Of a stretch of DNA of 38,059 bases, positions 8,801 through 16,993 are shown piece by piece (the stretch's first letter is position 1; each line of letters begins with the position of its first letter). The stretch comes from Coleofasciculus sp. LEGE 07092 (GTDB lineage: Bacteria > Cyanobacteriota > Cyanobacteriia > Cyanobacteriales > Coleofasciculaceae), in NCBI RefSeq assembly GCF_015207375.1, contig NZ_JADEWY010000060.1:1-38059 (forward strand), written 5' to 3'. The translations under genes and the position numbers were made by a program. The notes below the pieces were generated by a model. The model was not told the origin of the DNA, did not search any database, and was given only the letters and a program-made list of their open reading frames with translations.

Positions 8801-10582
8801 GCGCTGCTTCTCCTGCAAGGTGATTTGGGCTTGTTTGCGATCGCTAATATTCCGATAGGCACTCAAAAAACATAGATTCCCTTGAAGCTTTAACACAGAA
8901 GTGGAGATGAGAAGGGTACGGCTTGTGCCATCTTTAGCGCGAATGGTAGTTTCAACATTGCGGCGATTGCTAATCTGCATTACCTCCAAGATGCCCGCCT
9001 CAGCCTGTTGGTACTTCTCGACGTCCGGATAAAGCACTGCTAGAAAATTGCCGCAGGCGTTGGCTTCCTCGGCAGTGTAGCCCGTAATTTCTTGCATTTT
9101 CTGGTTAAAGATGGTAAAATTACCATGCTCATCGCTGAGGGTAATGCCTTCATCTACTGTGTCAATGACTGTTAGCAATCGCTCGGCTAACGCTTGAATA
9201 GCGGCTTCTGCTTGCTGGCGTAAGCGAAGCTCCTCGGAGAGATCGCTAATATCTCGGATCAGCCAGCGTAACCCAACGAGGCGATCCGATGAGTTTTGAA
9301 TAGCAGAAATAGCGATCGCTACTGTGATCGGTTCTCGCTTTCTCGGTTGCAGGCGCAATTCGCAAAGATAGTTAGTTGGCGGTGTTTTACAAGAGAGTCG
9401 GGTAAAGCGATGCAGTTGAGTGAGAAAGGTGTGCCGATCAGCTTTCGTCACATAGAGAATGAGAGGTTTACCAACTAATAAACCTTGAGGCACGTTGAGC
9501 AGAGTGCCAGCGGCTTGGTTAGCCTCTTGGATAACACCGCGAGTATCCGTGACAAAATAGCCGTCGGGGGCAAATTCAAATAACTCTTGGTAGCGATGGC
9601 GTTCTAATGCTACGGTTTGACGAGTAACCAGCAAGTCCTGATTCTGCTGGTGCAAGTTTTCCAGGGTGATTGAGAGTTGTTGCTCTACATATTGACGTTC
9701 TTGGATTTCAGCGGTTAATTGGTCGTTTAGCCGTTGTAAATCGGCGGTACGTTCCCTCACCCGTTGATCGAGTTGAGCGTTTAAAGATTGCAGAGCCGCT
9801 TCTGCCTGTTTGCGCTCGGTAATATCGTGGCAGGTGTAAAGCCGTGTTCCCCCCTGAATAGCAACACTTTTGACATTAACCAGTAACGAGTGGGTTCTGC
9901 CAAATTTGTCAGTAATTTGCCGCTCGATATTAGAGAGTTCGCCGCAGGTTTGCAGTTGAGTTTCATCAACAATCATGTCTCCCAAGAGGTGATGAATCGT
10001 GCCGAATTCCTGGACTTCTGGGTAGGAGTAGCTAAAAATTACGCTGACATTGGGACAAATGAAGGTAAAGAAGCCGTCATTATCGGTGATGAAGACAGCA
10101 TCGGAAATGGCACCGAGGATAATTTGGTGCAATTCTTCAGATTGTCGTCGCACGTCTGCTTCGACTTGAACGCGCTCGTAAACTTCACAGCTTCGGCATT
10201 GAGCTTGGCTTTGGGCAAGGGCATAGGTTAAACGCAGCGATCGCTCTAGTAAGGGGGCGCTTAACTGATTGAGCGGTAAGTAATCGGCAGCCCCCGCCGC
10301 CAGTGCCGAGATGCCAGCCTCTGGGGTATCAACCAGCCAAATAACTGGGGTAGGAAAATTGGGTTCTAGCAACGCTGAGAGCCAAGTCTGGCTGATTTCC
10401 TCAAAACACTGGGTATGAATTAAATAAATATCACTGGTTCGAGGAGCTTGATCACCTGAGTGGGGAGTTACCCAATCTAGTTCAACTTGAAGGGTTTCAA
10501 GCGATCGCAATAAATTATTAATAAGGTCATAGTCCCCTTTGTCGTCATCAACGAGAAGGACACGGAACGCTTGAGAATTCAT
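5858..10582 (-). CDS. hybrid sensor histidine kinase with degenerate N-terminal receiver, seven PAS domains and a C-terminal receiver
   Basis: This is a soluble 1574-aa signalling protein. An N-terminal receiver-like fold (about 7-125) starts with LLVDDD, but the acceptor position reads YLIHTQ and the usual KP is replaced by ADYLPLN. It is probably a pseudo-receiver. PAS or PAC units follow at about 150-260, 330-450, 465-585, 595-715, 730-850, 860-965 and 970-1090, most ending in an ITERKQ-like linker; a coiled coil separates the first two. HisKA has H1119 (SHELRTPLNA). HATPase shows VLDNAMKF, DTGLGI and GTGLGLAI. A second receiver carries D1409 in WMDMRMP and KP near 1468, so it is likely active. 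A roughly 90-residue helical tail follows with no obvious Hpt histidine. It is the first gene of a two-gene operon with the REC-kinase downstream. Input ligands cannot be read from sequence; one PAS may bind haem or flavin. Confidence 0.93.
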   Translation of the reverse strand: MNSQAFRVLLVDDDKGDYDLINNLLRSLETLQVELDWVTPHSGDQAPRTSDIYLIHTQCFEEISQTWLSALLEPNFPTPVIWLVDTPEAGISALAAGAADYLPLNQLSAPLLERSLRLTYALAQSQAQCRSCEVYERVQVEADVRRQSEELHQIILGAISDAVFITDNDGFFTFICPNVSVIFSYSYPEVQEFGTIHHLLGDMIVDETQLQTCGELSNIERQITDKFGRTHSLLVNVKSVAIQGGTRLYTCHDITERKQAEAALQSLNAQLDQRVRERTADLQRLNDQLTAEIQERQYVEQQLSITLENLHQQNQDLLVTRQTVALERHRYQELFEFAPDGYFVTDTRGVIQEANQAAGTLLNVPQGLLVGKPLILYVTKADRHTFLTQLHRFTRLSCKTPPTNYLCELRLQPRKREPITVAIAISAIQNSSDRLVGLRWLIRDISDLSEELRLRQQAEAAIQALAERLLTVIDTVDEGITLSDEHGNFTIFNQKMQEITGYTAEEANACGNFLAVLYPDVEKYQQAEAGILEVMQISNRRNVETTIRAKDGTSRTLLISTSVLKLQGNLCFLSAYRNISDRKQAQITLQEKQRFIQKIADTTPVILYIFDFIEQRNVYVNREVAEFLGYTPQQIEAMGAALIPTLLHPEDLATAPARHQRWDTAQDGDILYAELRMRHVSGEWHYLQCHETLFARTADGKPQQILGAAADITPLKQVETELRQSKLFIETIADASPQLLYIYDLTTGKNIYVNRQSTEILGYTPTEIQQAGDHFFRENLHPDDLHLLENLPQKFAALSDGEAIETEYRVKHADGSWRWLNSRDVVFTRNVSGSPQLALGTAIDITDKKRVELELLKSEAKLNTIINRTSDGILIVDCQGIVRFANPAAAKLFNRTLTNLLDAEFGLPIIIGDTAELRIIRRRGELGVGEMSIVETEWQGESVYLVSLRDITERRRAEEALRESEQRFRQLADTIQDVFWLISPDTETVLYVSRAYETIWGLSCNSLYAQPQSWIDAIYPEDQEAVRAASTQQRFGQSTTQEYRIIRPDGEMRWICDRAFPIQNEHEEVYRIAGIAEDITERKQVEVALQQAKDAALTAAAESAAANRAKGEFLANISHELRTPLNAILGFTQLMSRDRSLSTQHQNHLNIITRSGEHLLALINDILSMSKIEAGRVVLQEKSFDLYRLLDTLEQMFQLKAANKGLQLTCTRSPNVPQYVRTDENKLRQVLINVLDNAMKFTEQGGISLQVESGDSQSYLVFAVKDTGLGIATEEMSSLFEPFVQTETGRNLQSGTGLGLAISRRFVRMMGGDMAIESVVAKGTTVKFEVKVGLAASVSILSPQPQLGRIAIASDQPAYRILIVEDNTTHRQLLLDLLQPLGFEVQTAQNGQQGVVVWENWKPHLIWMDMRMPVMDGQEATQLIRAKEERNSQGNFPATVIIAITASAFKEEIEGFLAAGCNDVVIKPVQQDVILAKIAQHLGVRYLCDVSPSYADRDISATPFQFLTSTDLTVMPVEWIAQLHQAARNLDAESMKRLIQAIPESHAPLGIALANLMDEFRFDRIMDLTQSNRL

Positions 10583-10849
10583 GGCTTAAAACCTCAAAGC
10601 GTGATGAAATCAGACAATCACCTCAATAAGAGAACCGTTATCATAACGTGAGGAGAAAGGGGTAGCTATAAGACCCAAGCTAAACCAAATATTATAGCGT
10701 GGGATACATAGACTGCTCCCTAACTTAACTTTAGAGGACTCAATGTCCTGAAACTTATTAAGAAAGGCAACGTAGTACTGGAGACTGATTTCAAACCTAA
10801 AAAACTGTTGCATTATCAAAATTAGGTTTATCCTTTGTCGCCCTAAAAA

Positions 10850-12508
10850 ATGTTTTCTTTGACTCAGAACAGTTCTCGGCAGCGTGAAATCCTGGAAGTC
10901 GTCTTCCGCAACGGCTGGGACTATATGCGGAGACTCCTCACCGGTGGCAAAACAGACGAACCCCAACTCCCACCTCCGGCTGTCTTGCGTAATGTGCTAA
11001 CTGAATTGGGCCCCGTCTACGTGAAGCTGGGGCAGTTATTGAGTACTCGTCCCGACTTATTACCCGCCGATTACATTGATGAACTCTCAGAACTCCAAGC
11101 GAACGTACCACCCGTAGCCTGGAGTGAAATCGAAATTCTGCTTCGGAAACAACTGCGACAGCCTTTAGAGGAAGTATTTTCCTACATCAACCCGCAATCG
11201 GTGGCGGCGGGTTCAATCGCTCAAACTCACCGTGCTACCTTAAGTAATGGTCAAGATGTGGCGCTAAAGGTACAGCGTCCCGGCATTGATAATGTTGTTC
11301 CTCAAGATATTTCTCTCATTAAAGGGTTGGCAGAGTTAGTCTCTCGCACAGAGTTTGGACAAGATTATGATGTAGTCGCATTAGCCGAGGAGTTTACCAC
11401 CGCTCTAGAAGCTGAACTTGATTTTACCCAAGAAGCCACTTATGCTGACCAGTTGCGGCGCAATTTATCCGTCAGCCGCTGGTTTGACCCCACTCAGATT
11501 GTAGTCCCCCGCATCTATTGGGATGTCACAACCCGAAAGCTAATCGTGATGGAATGGCTGGAGGGGATACCCATTTTGCAAGCAGAGTTTTCAGCCTTGC
11601 AAAACAGAAACATAAACGAGGAGGGCAAGATTCGGCAGCAAGAGATTACTACGCTACTGTTTCGTGCCTTTTTCCAGCAGATTTATATTAACGGTTTCTT
11701 CCACGCCGACCCCCATCCTGGCAATTTATTCTATCTCAATGACGGTCGTGTCGCCATTTTGGATTGTGGGATGGTCGGACGGTTAGACCCCCGCACCCAG
11801 CAGATTTTAACAGAAATGCTGTTGGCAATTGTAGATCTAGACGCCCAGCGCTGCGCTCAACTCACCCTGCAACTGTCTGAGGCAGGTCAACCCGTGAGTA
11901 TGTCGCGCCTGGAAAACGACTACGATACCATGCTCAGAAAATACTACAACCTGAGCTTATCGCAAATCAACTTTAGTGAGGTATTCTACGAAGTCCTTGA
12001 GCTTGCCCGGAATAATAAAATTCGGTTGCCCAGTAATATGGGATTGTACTCGAAATGTTTGGCTAACTTGGAGGGTGTTGCTCGTACCTTTAACCCAGAG
12101 GTTAACCTCCTCAACGAAGTTAAACCTCTAATGACTGATTTGTTCCGGCGTCAGTTACTCGGAGACAATCCTGTACAAACCTTTCTGAGAACGGCTCTAG
12201 ACATTAAAAGTCTTTCATTGCAATCCCCGCGCCAAGTCGAGTTGTTTTTAGACCGAGTGACTTCCGAAACCCTGAAGTGGAATCTTTCAATTCGAGACAT
12301 CGAACCCTTGCGTCGCAGTCTAGACGATTCGGCAAATCGACTCTCCTTTAGCATTGTAGTCGGTTCCTTGATTATGGGAGCCGCGATTATTTCTAGGGGA
12401 GCCCAGGCAAACCAGTTATCCGTGATTAGTAATGTCCTGTTTACGAGTGCCAGTCTTTTAGGGTTGTGGCTGATTGTCAGTATTCTGAGGTCGGGGCGGT
12501 TAAAGTAA
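10850..12508 (+). CDS. AarF/UbiB (ABC1) family atypical kinase
   Basis: This 552-aa member of the ABC1/ADCK/UbiB family belongs to the group linked to quinone or prenyl-lipid metabolism in bacteria and plastids. The KxGQ signature is at K59-Q62 (YVKLGQLLSTRPDLLP). The nucleotide-binding lysine is K140 in VALKVQRPG. The catalytic-loop equivalent HADPHPGN and the metal-binding LDCGMVG follow. The family's A-rich loop is visible as VAAGSIAQTH. Two hydrophobic segments at the C terminus (about 500-548) suggest membrane anchoring, as in other UbiB proteins. The start is an ATG with only A-rich sequence before it. It is divergent from the hybrid kinase operon across a 267-bp gap. Cyanobacteria carry several paralogues, so the substrate (plastoquinone, tocopherol or other) is not assigned. 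Confidence 0.95.
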   Translation: MFSLTQNSSRQREILEVVFRNGWDYMRRLLTGGKTDEPQLPPPAVLRNVLTELGPVYVKLGQLLSTRPDLLPADYIDELSELQANVPPVAWSEIEILLRKQLRQPLEEVFSYINPQSVAAGSIAQTHRATLSNGQDVALKVQRPGIDNVVPQDISLIKGLAELVSRTEFGQDYDVVALAEEFTTALEAELDFTQEATYADQLRRNLSVSRWFDPTQIVVPRIYWDVTTRKLIVMEWLEGIPILQAEFSALQNRNINEEGKIRQQEITTLLFRAFFQQIYINGFFHADPHPGNLFYLNDGRVAILDCGMVGRLDPRTQQILTEMLLAIVDLDAQRCAQLTLQLSEAGQPVSMSRLENDYDTMLRKYYNLSLSQINFSEVFYEVLELARNNKIRLPSNMGLYSKCLANLEGVARTFNPEVNLLNEVKPLMTDLFRRQLLGDNPVQTFLRTALDIKSLSLQSPRQVELFLDRVTSETLKWNLSIRDIEPLRRSLDDSANRLSFSIVVGSLIMGAAIISRGAQANQLSVISNVLFTSASLLGLWLIVSILRSGRLK

Positions 12509-12658
12509 ATGTGGAAACTGTGGGGAGTGGGGAGTAAAATGCGATCGCTCTCAACCACCAATTATCGCCCTCTTTAACTCTGGAGAGAGTATAATCGGCA
12601 CTCAGCCTTGTATCCTATGACCCCGTCAGAGCGATCGCATCTGGAAAAATCACCCTTG

Positions 12659-14854
12659 TTACTGGGGTATCACGGGTTGAGCCGTAGAATACTTCCGTAA
12701 TAACTCAGCAACCTCTGGATTGTACAACCGCAAATAGTTCCAGTAATTCTCAAAAACAGCCTCTACATATCCCTTCGTTTCAGGAAATGGAATCTTTTCA
12801 ATAAAGGCATCCGGATCAGTAAACCCATACTGCCTGACCCATTTCGCCACATTACCAGGACCGGCATTGTAACTAGCAACCGCCAATAGGGAATGGTTAC
12901 TGTATTCCTGGTGAGTGTGATCCAGATACCAAGTGCCTAATTTGACGTTATCATCTGGATTTTTCAAATTGTAGTCTTTCAAAGAAATTTTCTCAGCAAT
13001 CCACTCACCTGTTCCTGGCATAACCTGCATCAAACCTGTTGCACCCGCAACCGAACGAATTTCCGGTTCAAACCGCGACTCTTGGCGAATTAGACCGGCA
13101 ACTAGTAAGGGATTGAGTTGGCGTTGTCCAGACCAATTGACAATTTGCTCCTGAAATGGTAATGGGAATAAAGTATACCAGTAAGCGGGTTCAGAGCGCA
13201 GTGCTTGCCATTGCTCCCGTTCTTCCGGTGTGTCTCGCAGGCTTAGATTCCAAACTTGATTGATGCCTTTGAGATTCTCTCCAATTCCCAACCGAATCAA
13301 ACCATCAGTAAATTGTTCGGTAACGGTTGGCTCTTGGCGGTTCTGAAATTCGGTTTGCCAAACTGCCCAAGCATCTCGTTTTTGACCAAGCTTGTGGAGT
13401 TCTTTTAATGTATCAGAACCCGCAGGAAGAACCGCTCGCGTTGGTGGTTGAACCACGCTTGGGTTCATATTGCGCACAGTGGTAAAGTCGCCGACATCCC
13501 AGCCTAACAATAGGGCAGACCGCCACGCATAGTAAGATTCTGGATACTGAGCTAATACGTGTTCAAATGATTCCTTGGCTTCCTTCTGGCGTCCCAGCTT
13601 AGTCGCCCATCTCCCCACCCAAAAGGCGGCTTCTGGTGCTAAGGGACTATCGGGGCTGTCGATAGTAATCGGTTGCGCCCACTGCCAAGCTTCGACTGAC
13701 TTGCCTTCTGCTGCCTTAGCTTTCGCTATCTTCCACCGATACTCAGCGGCGGTGTCAGAACTGGCATATTGGGTTAACACTGACTGACGCGCTTCGGCGG
13801 CGGATTTAGAACTGCCCACCGCATCCAAAATTTCGGCTTTGGTGAGTAAGGCTTCTGCTGCTTCATCAGGAAACTTGCTGATGACTAGATCGAGGTAGGG
13901 CAGTGCTTCCTTTGAGGGTAAAAGACTAGCCAGACGCCGCAACCCCAGTCCGGTTTCCTTGGCATCTGGGAATTCGCGAATAAGCTGTTGGTATGCCGCT
14001 TTCGCTTCAGTTCTCTGCCCTTGCAGGTGATAGCCTCGACCTGCTCGATAGGCATTACGGGGAGTTCGGGGGGCTTTGGCGTAGGCTTTCCCCGCTTTAC
14101 CATACTCCCAGGTTTCCCAATAGCCAAAGGCGATCGCTTCCCAGTCTTCTGATTTCAGTTGAGAGGCATACTCATTCACCAGGCGATCACGTATTGCCCC
14201 CGTGTCTGGAGTATCTGGGGTATACTTTGCCAAAATTAACAGTAAATTCAGTTGTTTGGGATTTTCTTTCAACCGCTGGCGAATAATTTCCTGGGTACTC
14301 GGATGAGAGGGAAATTGTGCGATCGCTTGATTCCAGTATTCAGGATTCGATTTCCCCAGCACGTACAGCGCTTGAGCGGCAGCGGGTTCATTCGGATAAG
14401 TTGTGAGAATATCTTGCCAAGCTTGTTGAGCTTTGGCAGTATCGCCCATCACTTCATAGGCTTGGGCGCGTTTGAGGGCAACTTGAGATGCCAGTATCGG
14501 ATAGTCTGTCTCCAGTCCTTCCAGCCATTTGAGCGCGGCTTCTCCCTGCTGTTGTTGAATTAAATCCGATGCCAACAGGTAGCGGGCGCGATGCTGATCG
14601 AAAGATTTGCCGCCAGAGGCAATTTCTTCTAGTTTGGCTGCCCTAGCTTCAGGGGACAGGGATACCAGCGGCAGAACGGCTGATTTGGCGTCTTTTTCAG
14701 TCGGGCTTAATAGATTTTGAGTGGTTTCGCCACCAATCCATTTCTCTAGTAAACCTGTCTTTTTAATCATGAGCAGTGATGAGCCAAGCAGGGTAAATAC
14801 CAGCAGCCCTGCCCCAACTGCCACAGGAATTGTATGTTTCCGTACCTTTAGCAT
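12659..14854 (-). CDS. Slt-type lytic transglycosylase with TPR-like helical domain
   Basis: This 731-aa protein has one N-terminal membrane anchor or uncleaved signal segment (about 8-30), a long region of tandem helical TPR-like repeats (about 60-480) and a C-terminal SLT lysozyme-like domain. Catalytic E592 lies in IRQESRF, followed by GATGLMQVMPGT and the conserved ASYNAGPGNVAKW motif. The family cleaves the MurNAc-GlcNAc bond of peptidoglycan to leave 1,6-anhydro ends, so it acts in the periplasm in wall turnover. The architecture matches Slt70-like proteins of cyanobacteria, with TPRs in place of the alpha-superhelix of the enterobacterial enzyme. It converges with the AarF gene across a 150-bp gap holding HIP1 sites. 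The ATG start is supported by the positive MLKVRKH stretch before the hydrophobic core. Confidence 0.95.
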   Translation of the reverse strand: MLKVRKHTIPVAVGAGLLVFTLLGSSLLMIKKTGLLEKWIGGETTQNLLSPTEKDAKSAVLPLVSLSPEARAAKLEEIASGGKSFDQHRARYLLASDLIQQQQGEAALKWLEGLETDYPILASQVALKRAQAYEVMGDTAKAQQAWQDILTTYPNEPAAAQALYVLGKSNPEYWNQAIAQFPSHPSTQEIIRQRLKENPKQLNLLLILAKYTPDTPDTGAIRDRLVNEYASQLKSEDWEAIAFGYWETWEYGKAGKAYAKAPRTPRNAYRAGRGYHLQGQRTEAKAAYQQLIREFPDAKETGLGLRRLASLLPSKEALPYLDLVISKFPDEAAEALLTKAEILDAVGSSKSAAEARQSVLTQYASSDTAAEYRWKIAKAKAAEGKSVEAWQWAQPITIDSPDSPLAPEAAFWVGRWATKLGRQKEAKESFEHVLAQYPESYYAWRSALLLGWDVGDFTTVRNMNPSVVQPPTRAVLPAGSDTLKELHKLGQKRDAWAVWQTEFQNRQEPTVTEQFTDGLIRLGIGENLKGINQVWNLSLRDTPEEREQWQALRSEPAYWYTLFPLPFQEQIVNWSGQRQLNPLLVAGLIRQESRFEPEIRSVAGATGLMQVMPGTGEWIAEKISLKDYNLKNPDDNVKLGTWYLDHTHQEYSNHSLLAVASYNAGPGNVAKWVRQYGFTDPDAFIEKIPFPETKGYVEAVFENYWNYLRLYNPEVAELLRKYSTAQPVIPQ

Positions 14855-15309
14855 TTATCCTCGTTCGCCCAATACGAATACAACATAACTGTTTTATATT
14901 TTGACTGTCTATTACCGAGTTAGTGCCAGATCAGTGTAGATGAAAGAATTTTTTCCATTCCCGCTACCCAAGTCGTAGAGACTATCATCCGAACTCACCC
15001 CTGCTAAAGCAAGCATGGCGGCGACAACTTCCCCAGATGTCGGGAGGAAGCCTATATTGGGAGGGATACCCTTTGTCGATAGGTTTCTTTTAGGCGATTT
15101 TACCCAGTTCAACCTAACCTACAGCCGCGATCGCACCGATGTTACAGTTACCGCCAGAGGAGTTGACTCGCCTGCTGTTTAACCTTTCCCGTGAAGAACT
15201 GTTGGTTTGGGGATGTGTCTTGGCGAGAAGAATAGCATCTAGCTTGTTCCTTTAGTAAATGGCGCTTTAGAGTATAGAGTGTGGCTGGGATATTGAAAAC
15301 ACTGAATCT
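14855..15309. other. 455-bp gap between genes with gene debris
   Basis: This holds a 97-bp copy of the start of the methyltransferase gene (14961-15057) and an isolated 38-codon open frame on + (15139-15255, ATG to TAG, beginning MLQLPPEELTRLL). That frame could be a remnant or a tiny gene. No promoter, tRNA or terminator was recognised. Confidence 0.5.
14961..15057 (-). pseudogene. 5' fragment of the methyltransferase gene at 24659-25159
   Basis: These 97 bp align without gaps to 25044-25140 with five mismatches (about 95% identity) and the same orientation. The copy encodes the N terminus IGFLPTSGEVVAAM through YDLGSGNGK, where motif I of the intact enzyme is DLGSGDG. Homology ends abruptly on both sides. 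A 66-codon frame (14912-15112) passes through it, but the rest of that frame has no methyltransferase sequence, so no enzyme is made. The C-terminal piece of the same gene has its own separate copy at 21262-21313. Confidence 0.85.
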
Positions 15310-15627
15310 ATGCAGAAAAATCTCATCAAGATTGATTTCGGACAAGTTGATTTGTCGTCTTTGGAAACGGAAGAGGACTTTCGCAAAGAAGCAAAAAGAT
15401 TGCTGCCAGAGGCTCTCGTTCAGGTAGGCGAAGCAATGGGTGAAGAGACATGGAACGCATTGCAACAAGGACAAAAAGGTTCAGGTTTGAAAGTAAGCAC
15501 CTCGTCTAGCGAGAAGCGCAAGTTTGTAAAAGACGCGGGGAGAAATTACCAAAGAGGGGCGACTGCTAGAGATAGAAAAGAAATTGAGGACTATATCGTG
15601 CAGCAATTACGCAGTTATGAAGAATAA
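15310..15627 (+). CDS. hypothetical protein, 105 aa, charged
   Basis: Not recognised. The ORF encodes a hydrophilic protein with no signal peptide or membrane segment. The N-terminal part is acidic (IDFGQVDLSSLETEEDF), a likely amphipathic helix follows (about 25-50), then a Ser/Lys-rich linker and a basic-acidic helix ending EIEDYIVQQLRSYEE. The ATG has no strong ribosome site. An antisense frame of similar size (15148-15474) exists but reads as Cys/Phe/Arg-rich shadow sequence, so the + frame is preferred on composition. It is the first gene of the accessory stretch and lies next to the HigA-like antitoxin without sharing its strand. Confidence 0.5.
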   Translation: MQKNLIKIDFGQVDLSSLETEEDFRKEAKRLLPEALVQVGEAMGEETWNALQQGQKGSGLKVSTSSSEKRKFVKDAGRNYQRGATARDRKEIEDYIVQQLRSYEE

Positions 15628-15773
15628 CGCTAGCTGAGGCAGAATTAGGGTTTTAGCTCCTTCCTGGGCTTAAGACCCTAGACTTATTCTTGCTTTTTGG
15701 CGCATCCATTTCTTGCTTGATGACGCTGACTGTGAAAATCGAGAGCGCAATCCCGAATTTGGCGATCGCCCTT

Positions 15774-16091
15774 TCATTTACCTGGAGCAATTGCTTCTGC
15801 AAGATCTTGAGCTGTAGCACCTGTGGAGAGCAAGGCTCGAACTAGCAGATCTAGTGAAACAGACGGATCGCCTGCTTCCATTTTGGCAACCCTCGATTGA
15901 CTGGACTTAATCCGCTGGGCGAGAGCCTCCTGAGAAAGCTGTTTGCTGAGCCGAAGCTGCTTAAGACGCTTACTCAGTGCCAGCTTCAATTCTATGTAGG
16001 TGGCTTCTTCGGGCGAAAGTCCGAGAAAGTCTGAGGCATCTCCAATGCTCCAGCCTGCCGCTTCTAGACGTTGACGTTTAGCTGCATCCAT
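15774..16091 (-). CDS. HigA-like XRE-family antitoxin
   Basis: This is a small helix-turn-helix protein (105 aa from the ATG at 16091). An N-terminal segment (MDAAKRQRLEAAGW) leads into an XRE/Cro HTH at about 36-90, with LSQEALAQRIKSSQSRVAKME carrying the turn and recognition helix. This family serves as DNA-binding antitoxin and autorepressor in HigBA-type modules. It lies directly downstream of the toxin-like gene, the usual toxin-first order for this group. A TTG at 16118 would overlap the toxin stop (TTGA) and add nine residues; the ATG is preferred because it begins the conserved family segment. Neither start has a clear ribosome site. Since the toxin partner looks truncated, this may be an orphaned antitoxin kept as a repressor or through decay. 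Confidence 0.8.
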   Translation of the reverse strand: MDAAKRQRLEAAGWSIGDASDFLGLSPEEATYIELKLALSKRLKQLRLSKQLSQEALAQRIKSSQSRVAKMEAGDPSVSLDLLVRALLSTGATAQDLAEAIAPGK

Positions 16092-16114
16092 AACCAGAGT
16101 GACTTTATTGAACC

Positions 16115-16306
16115 TCAAAGTTCGTCATACTGCTTTAGCCGTTTTTTACAGTTCTCAATGACTTGAGATGGGGTTTTGTTGGTGGTTTTGTTGAATACAT
16201 CTAAGATGACAATAGCATCTTCGTCAATTCGGTAGATGATTCGCCAACTCTTGTCCTTGTCGTTGATGCGTAAAGAAAATGAGCCATTAGAAAACCAATG
16301 GCTCAT
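16115..16306 (-). CDS. N-terminally truncated HigB/RelE-like toxin (Gp49-type)
   Basis: The 63-aa product matches only the C-terminal half of phage-derived Gp49/HigB-like toxins: LRINDKDKSWRIIYRIDEDAIVILDVFNKTT, then a KTPSQVIENCKKRLKQYDE tail. Full members are usually about 110-120 aa. The N-terminal helices expected before the GSFSLRI segment are absent and upstream DNA does not restore them in any frame. These toxins are ribosome-dependent mRNA nucleases; with half the fold missing this product is probably inactive. Its first 28 bases form a perfect inverted repeat (16279-16306), which may be the rearrangement scar. The gene pairs with the XRE antitoxin downstream. Confidence 0.6.
   Translation of the reverse strand: MSHWFSNGSFSLRINDKDKSWRIIYRIDEDAIVILDVFNKTTNKTPSQVIENCKKRLKQYDEL
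16279..16306. repeat. 10-bp perfect inverted repeat at the toxin start
   Basis: Arms atgagccatt (16279-16288) and aatggctcat (16297-16306) flank an 8-base loop. The right arm contains the ATG of the truncated toxin frame. This could be an autoregulatory operator for the XRE protein, a hairpin hiding the start codon, or a scar of the truncation; sequence alone does not decide. Confidence 0.6.
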
Positions 16307-16342
16307 GAAGAGATTGTCTAAGCTGAGTAATTGTCTTCAGCA

Positions 16343-16552
16343 CTAAAAGCAAAACTTGCCCACAATCACACCGCCAACGGCAATCATGACGATACCAGCC
16401 AACATTCCCATGCCAACAACAGAACCAATTGCTGCAAGTGCAGAGGTGATGCCAGCAGCGCTTAATCCAGGAACCCCAAGGAAATTAATTAGCGTACCAA
16501 CACCAGCAATAACCTTGATAATTGCCCAACCCAAACCAGAAATTTCTATCAT
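16343..16552 (-). CDS. small glycine-zipper hydrophobic protein A (69 aa)
   Basis: Apart from a short start and end, the whole protein is hydrophobic and glycine/alanine-rich, enough for two membrane-crossing helices. The core has the pattern GLSAAGITSALAAIGSVVG followed by GMLAGIVM, and it ends in KFCF. A near-identical core occurs in protein B next door, so the two are paralogues. The pattern resembles the glycine-rich repeat of the Ifi-6-16/ISG12 family and also class-II-bacteriocin-like or holin-like peptides; family assignment is inference. There is no double-glycine leader or signal peptide. An excellent ribosome site (AGGAG, complement of 16559-16563) lies seven bases before the ATG, which supports real translation. 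It is the last of three same-strand small genes spaced by short gaps. Confidence 0.7.
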   Translation of the reverse strand: MIEISGLGWAIIKVIAGVGTLINFLGVPGLSAAGITSALAAIGSVVGMGMLAGIVMIAVGGVIVGKFCF

Positions 16553-16669
16553 GTTTATCTCCTAAACTTCAGATTTCCAGTACAAATTGCATTCAGCAGC
16601 TAGCTCTTACTAAGTAGTAAAATACTTGAGCTTGCTGTTACTTGGATCGAATCATGAACGCTTGACTAA

Positions 16670-16945
16670 TTACTTATTACCGCCCGTTAGCCAATTCCAT
16701 GCATGGTAAACAGCAACACCACCAGCTACAGCTCCTGCGACAGGCGCTGCTGCTGTCATAGCGATTCCCGCTGCCATACCACCACCAACTACCGAGCCAA
16801 TTGCAGCTAAGCCGGAAGTCATTCCTGCTGCACTCAGACCAGCCACACTTCCAGCAGCGGAAACCGCTCCAAGAGCTGCTGCGCTGCCTGCGACAGTACC
16901 ACTAACAATACCTGTTCCAGCCGCTAAGACTTCTTCTGGTTTCAT
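16670..16945 (-). CDS. small glycine-zipper hydrophobic protein B (91 aa)
   Basis: This protein is dominated by Gly/Ala/Ser/Val. A short polar head (MKPEEVLAAG) is followed by GxxxG-rich helices (about 11-80) and a polar tail ending NWLTGGNK. The segment GLSAAGMTSGLAAIGSVVG then GMAAGIAM nearly repeats the core of protein A. Such small-residue patterns favour tight helix packing in a membrane, and Ifi-6-16/ISG12-like and bacteriocin-like proteins share the style. The length is typical of small membrane-active proteins. It lies between proteins A and C on the same strand, 117 bp from A and 48 bp from C. A weak AAGG sits upstream of the ATG. The function is unknown; candidates are a pore-forming effector, a bacteriocin or a membrane-stress protein. 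Confidence 0.75.
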   Translation of the reverse strand: MKPEEVLAAGTGIVSGTVAGSAAALGAVSAAGSVAGLSAAGMTSGLAAIGSVVGGGMAAGIAMTAAAPVAGAVAGGVAVYHAWNWLTGGNK

Positions 16946-16993
16946 GTTCTTATTTTCTACCTTTGCAAAAGTAATTGAACTTAATTTTGTGGA

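Noticed and set aside
14912-15112. A functional 66-aa methyltransferase-like protein
   Set aside because: Only the first third of the domain is present and the flanking codons are unrelated, so no SAM pocket can form.
15148-15474. 108-codon frame on - opposite the 15310 gene
   Set aside because: Composition rich in Cys, Phe and Arg, no ribosome site, and its antisense partner has a more protein-like make-up.
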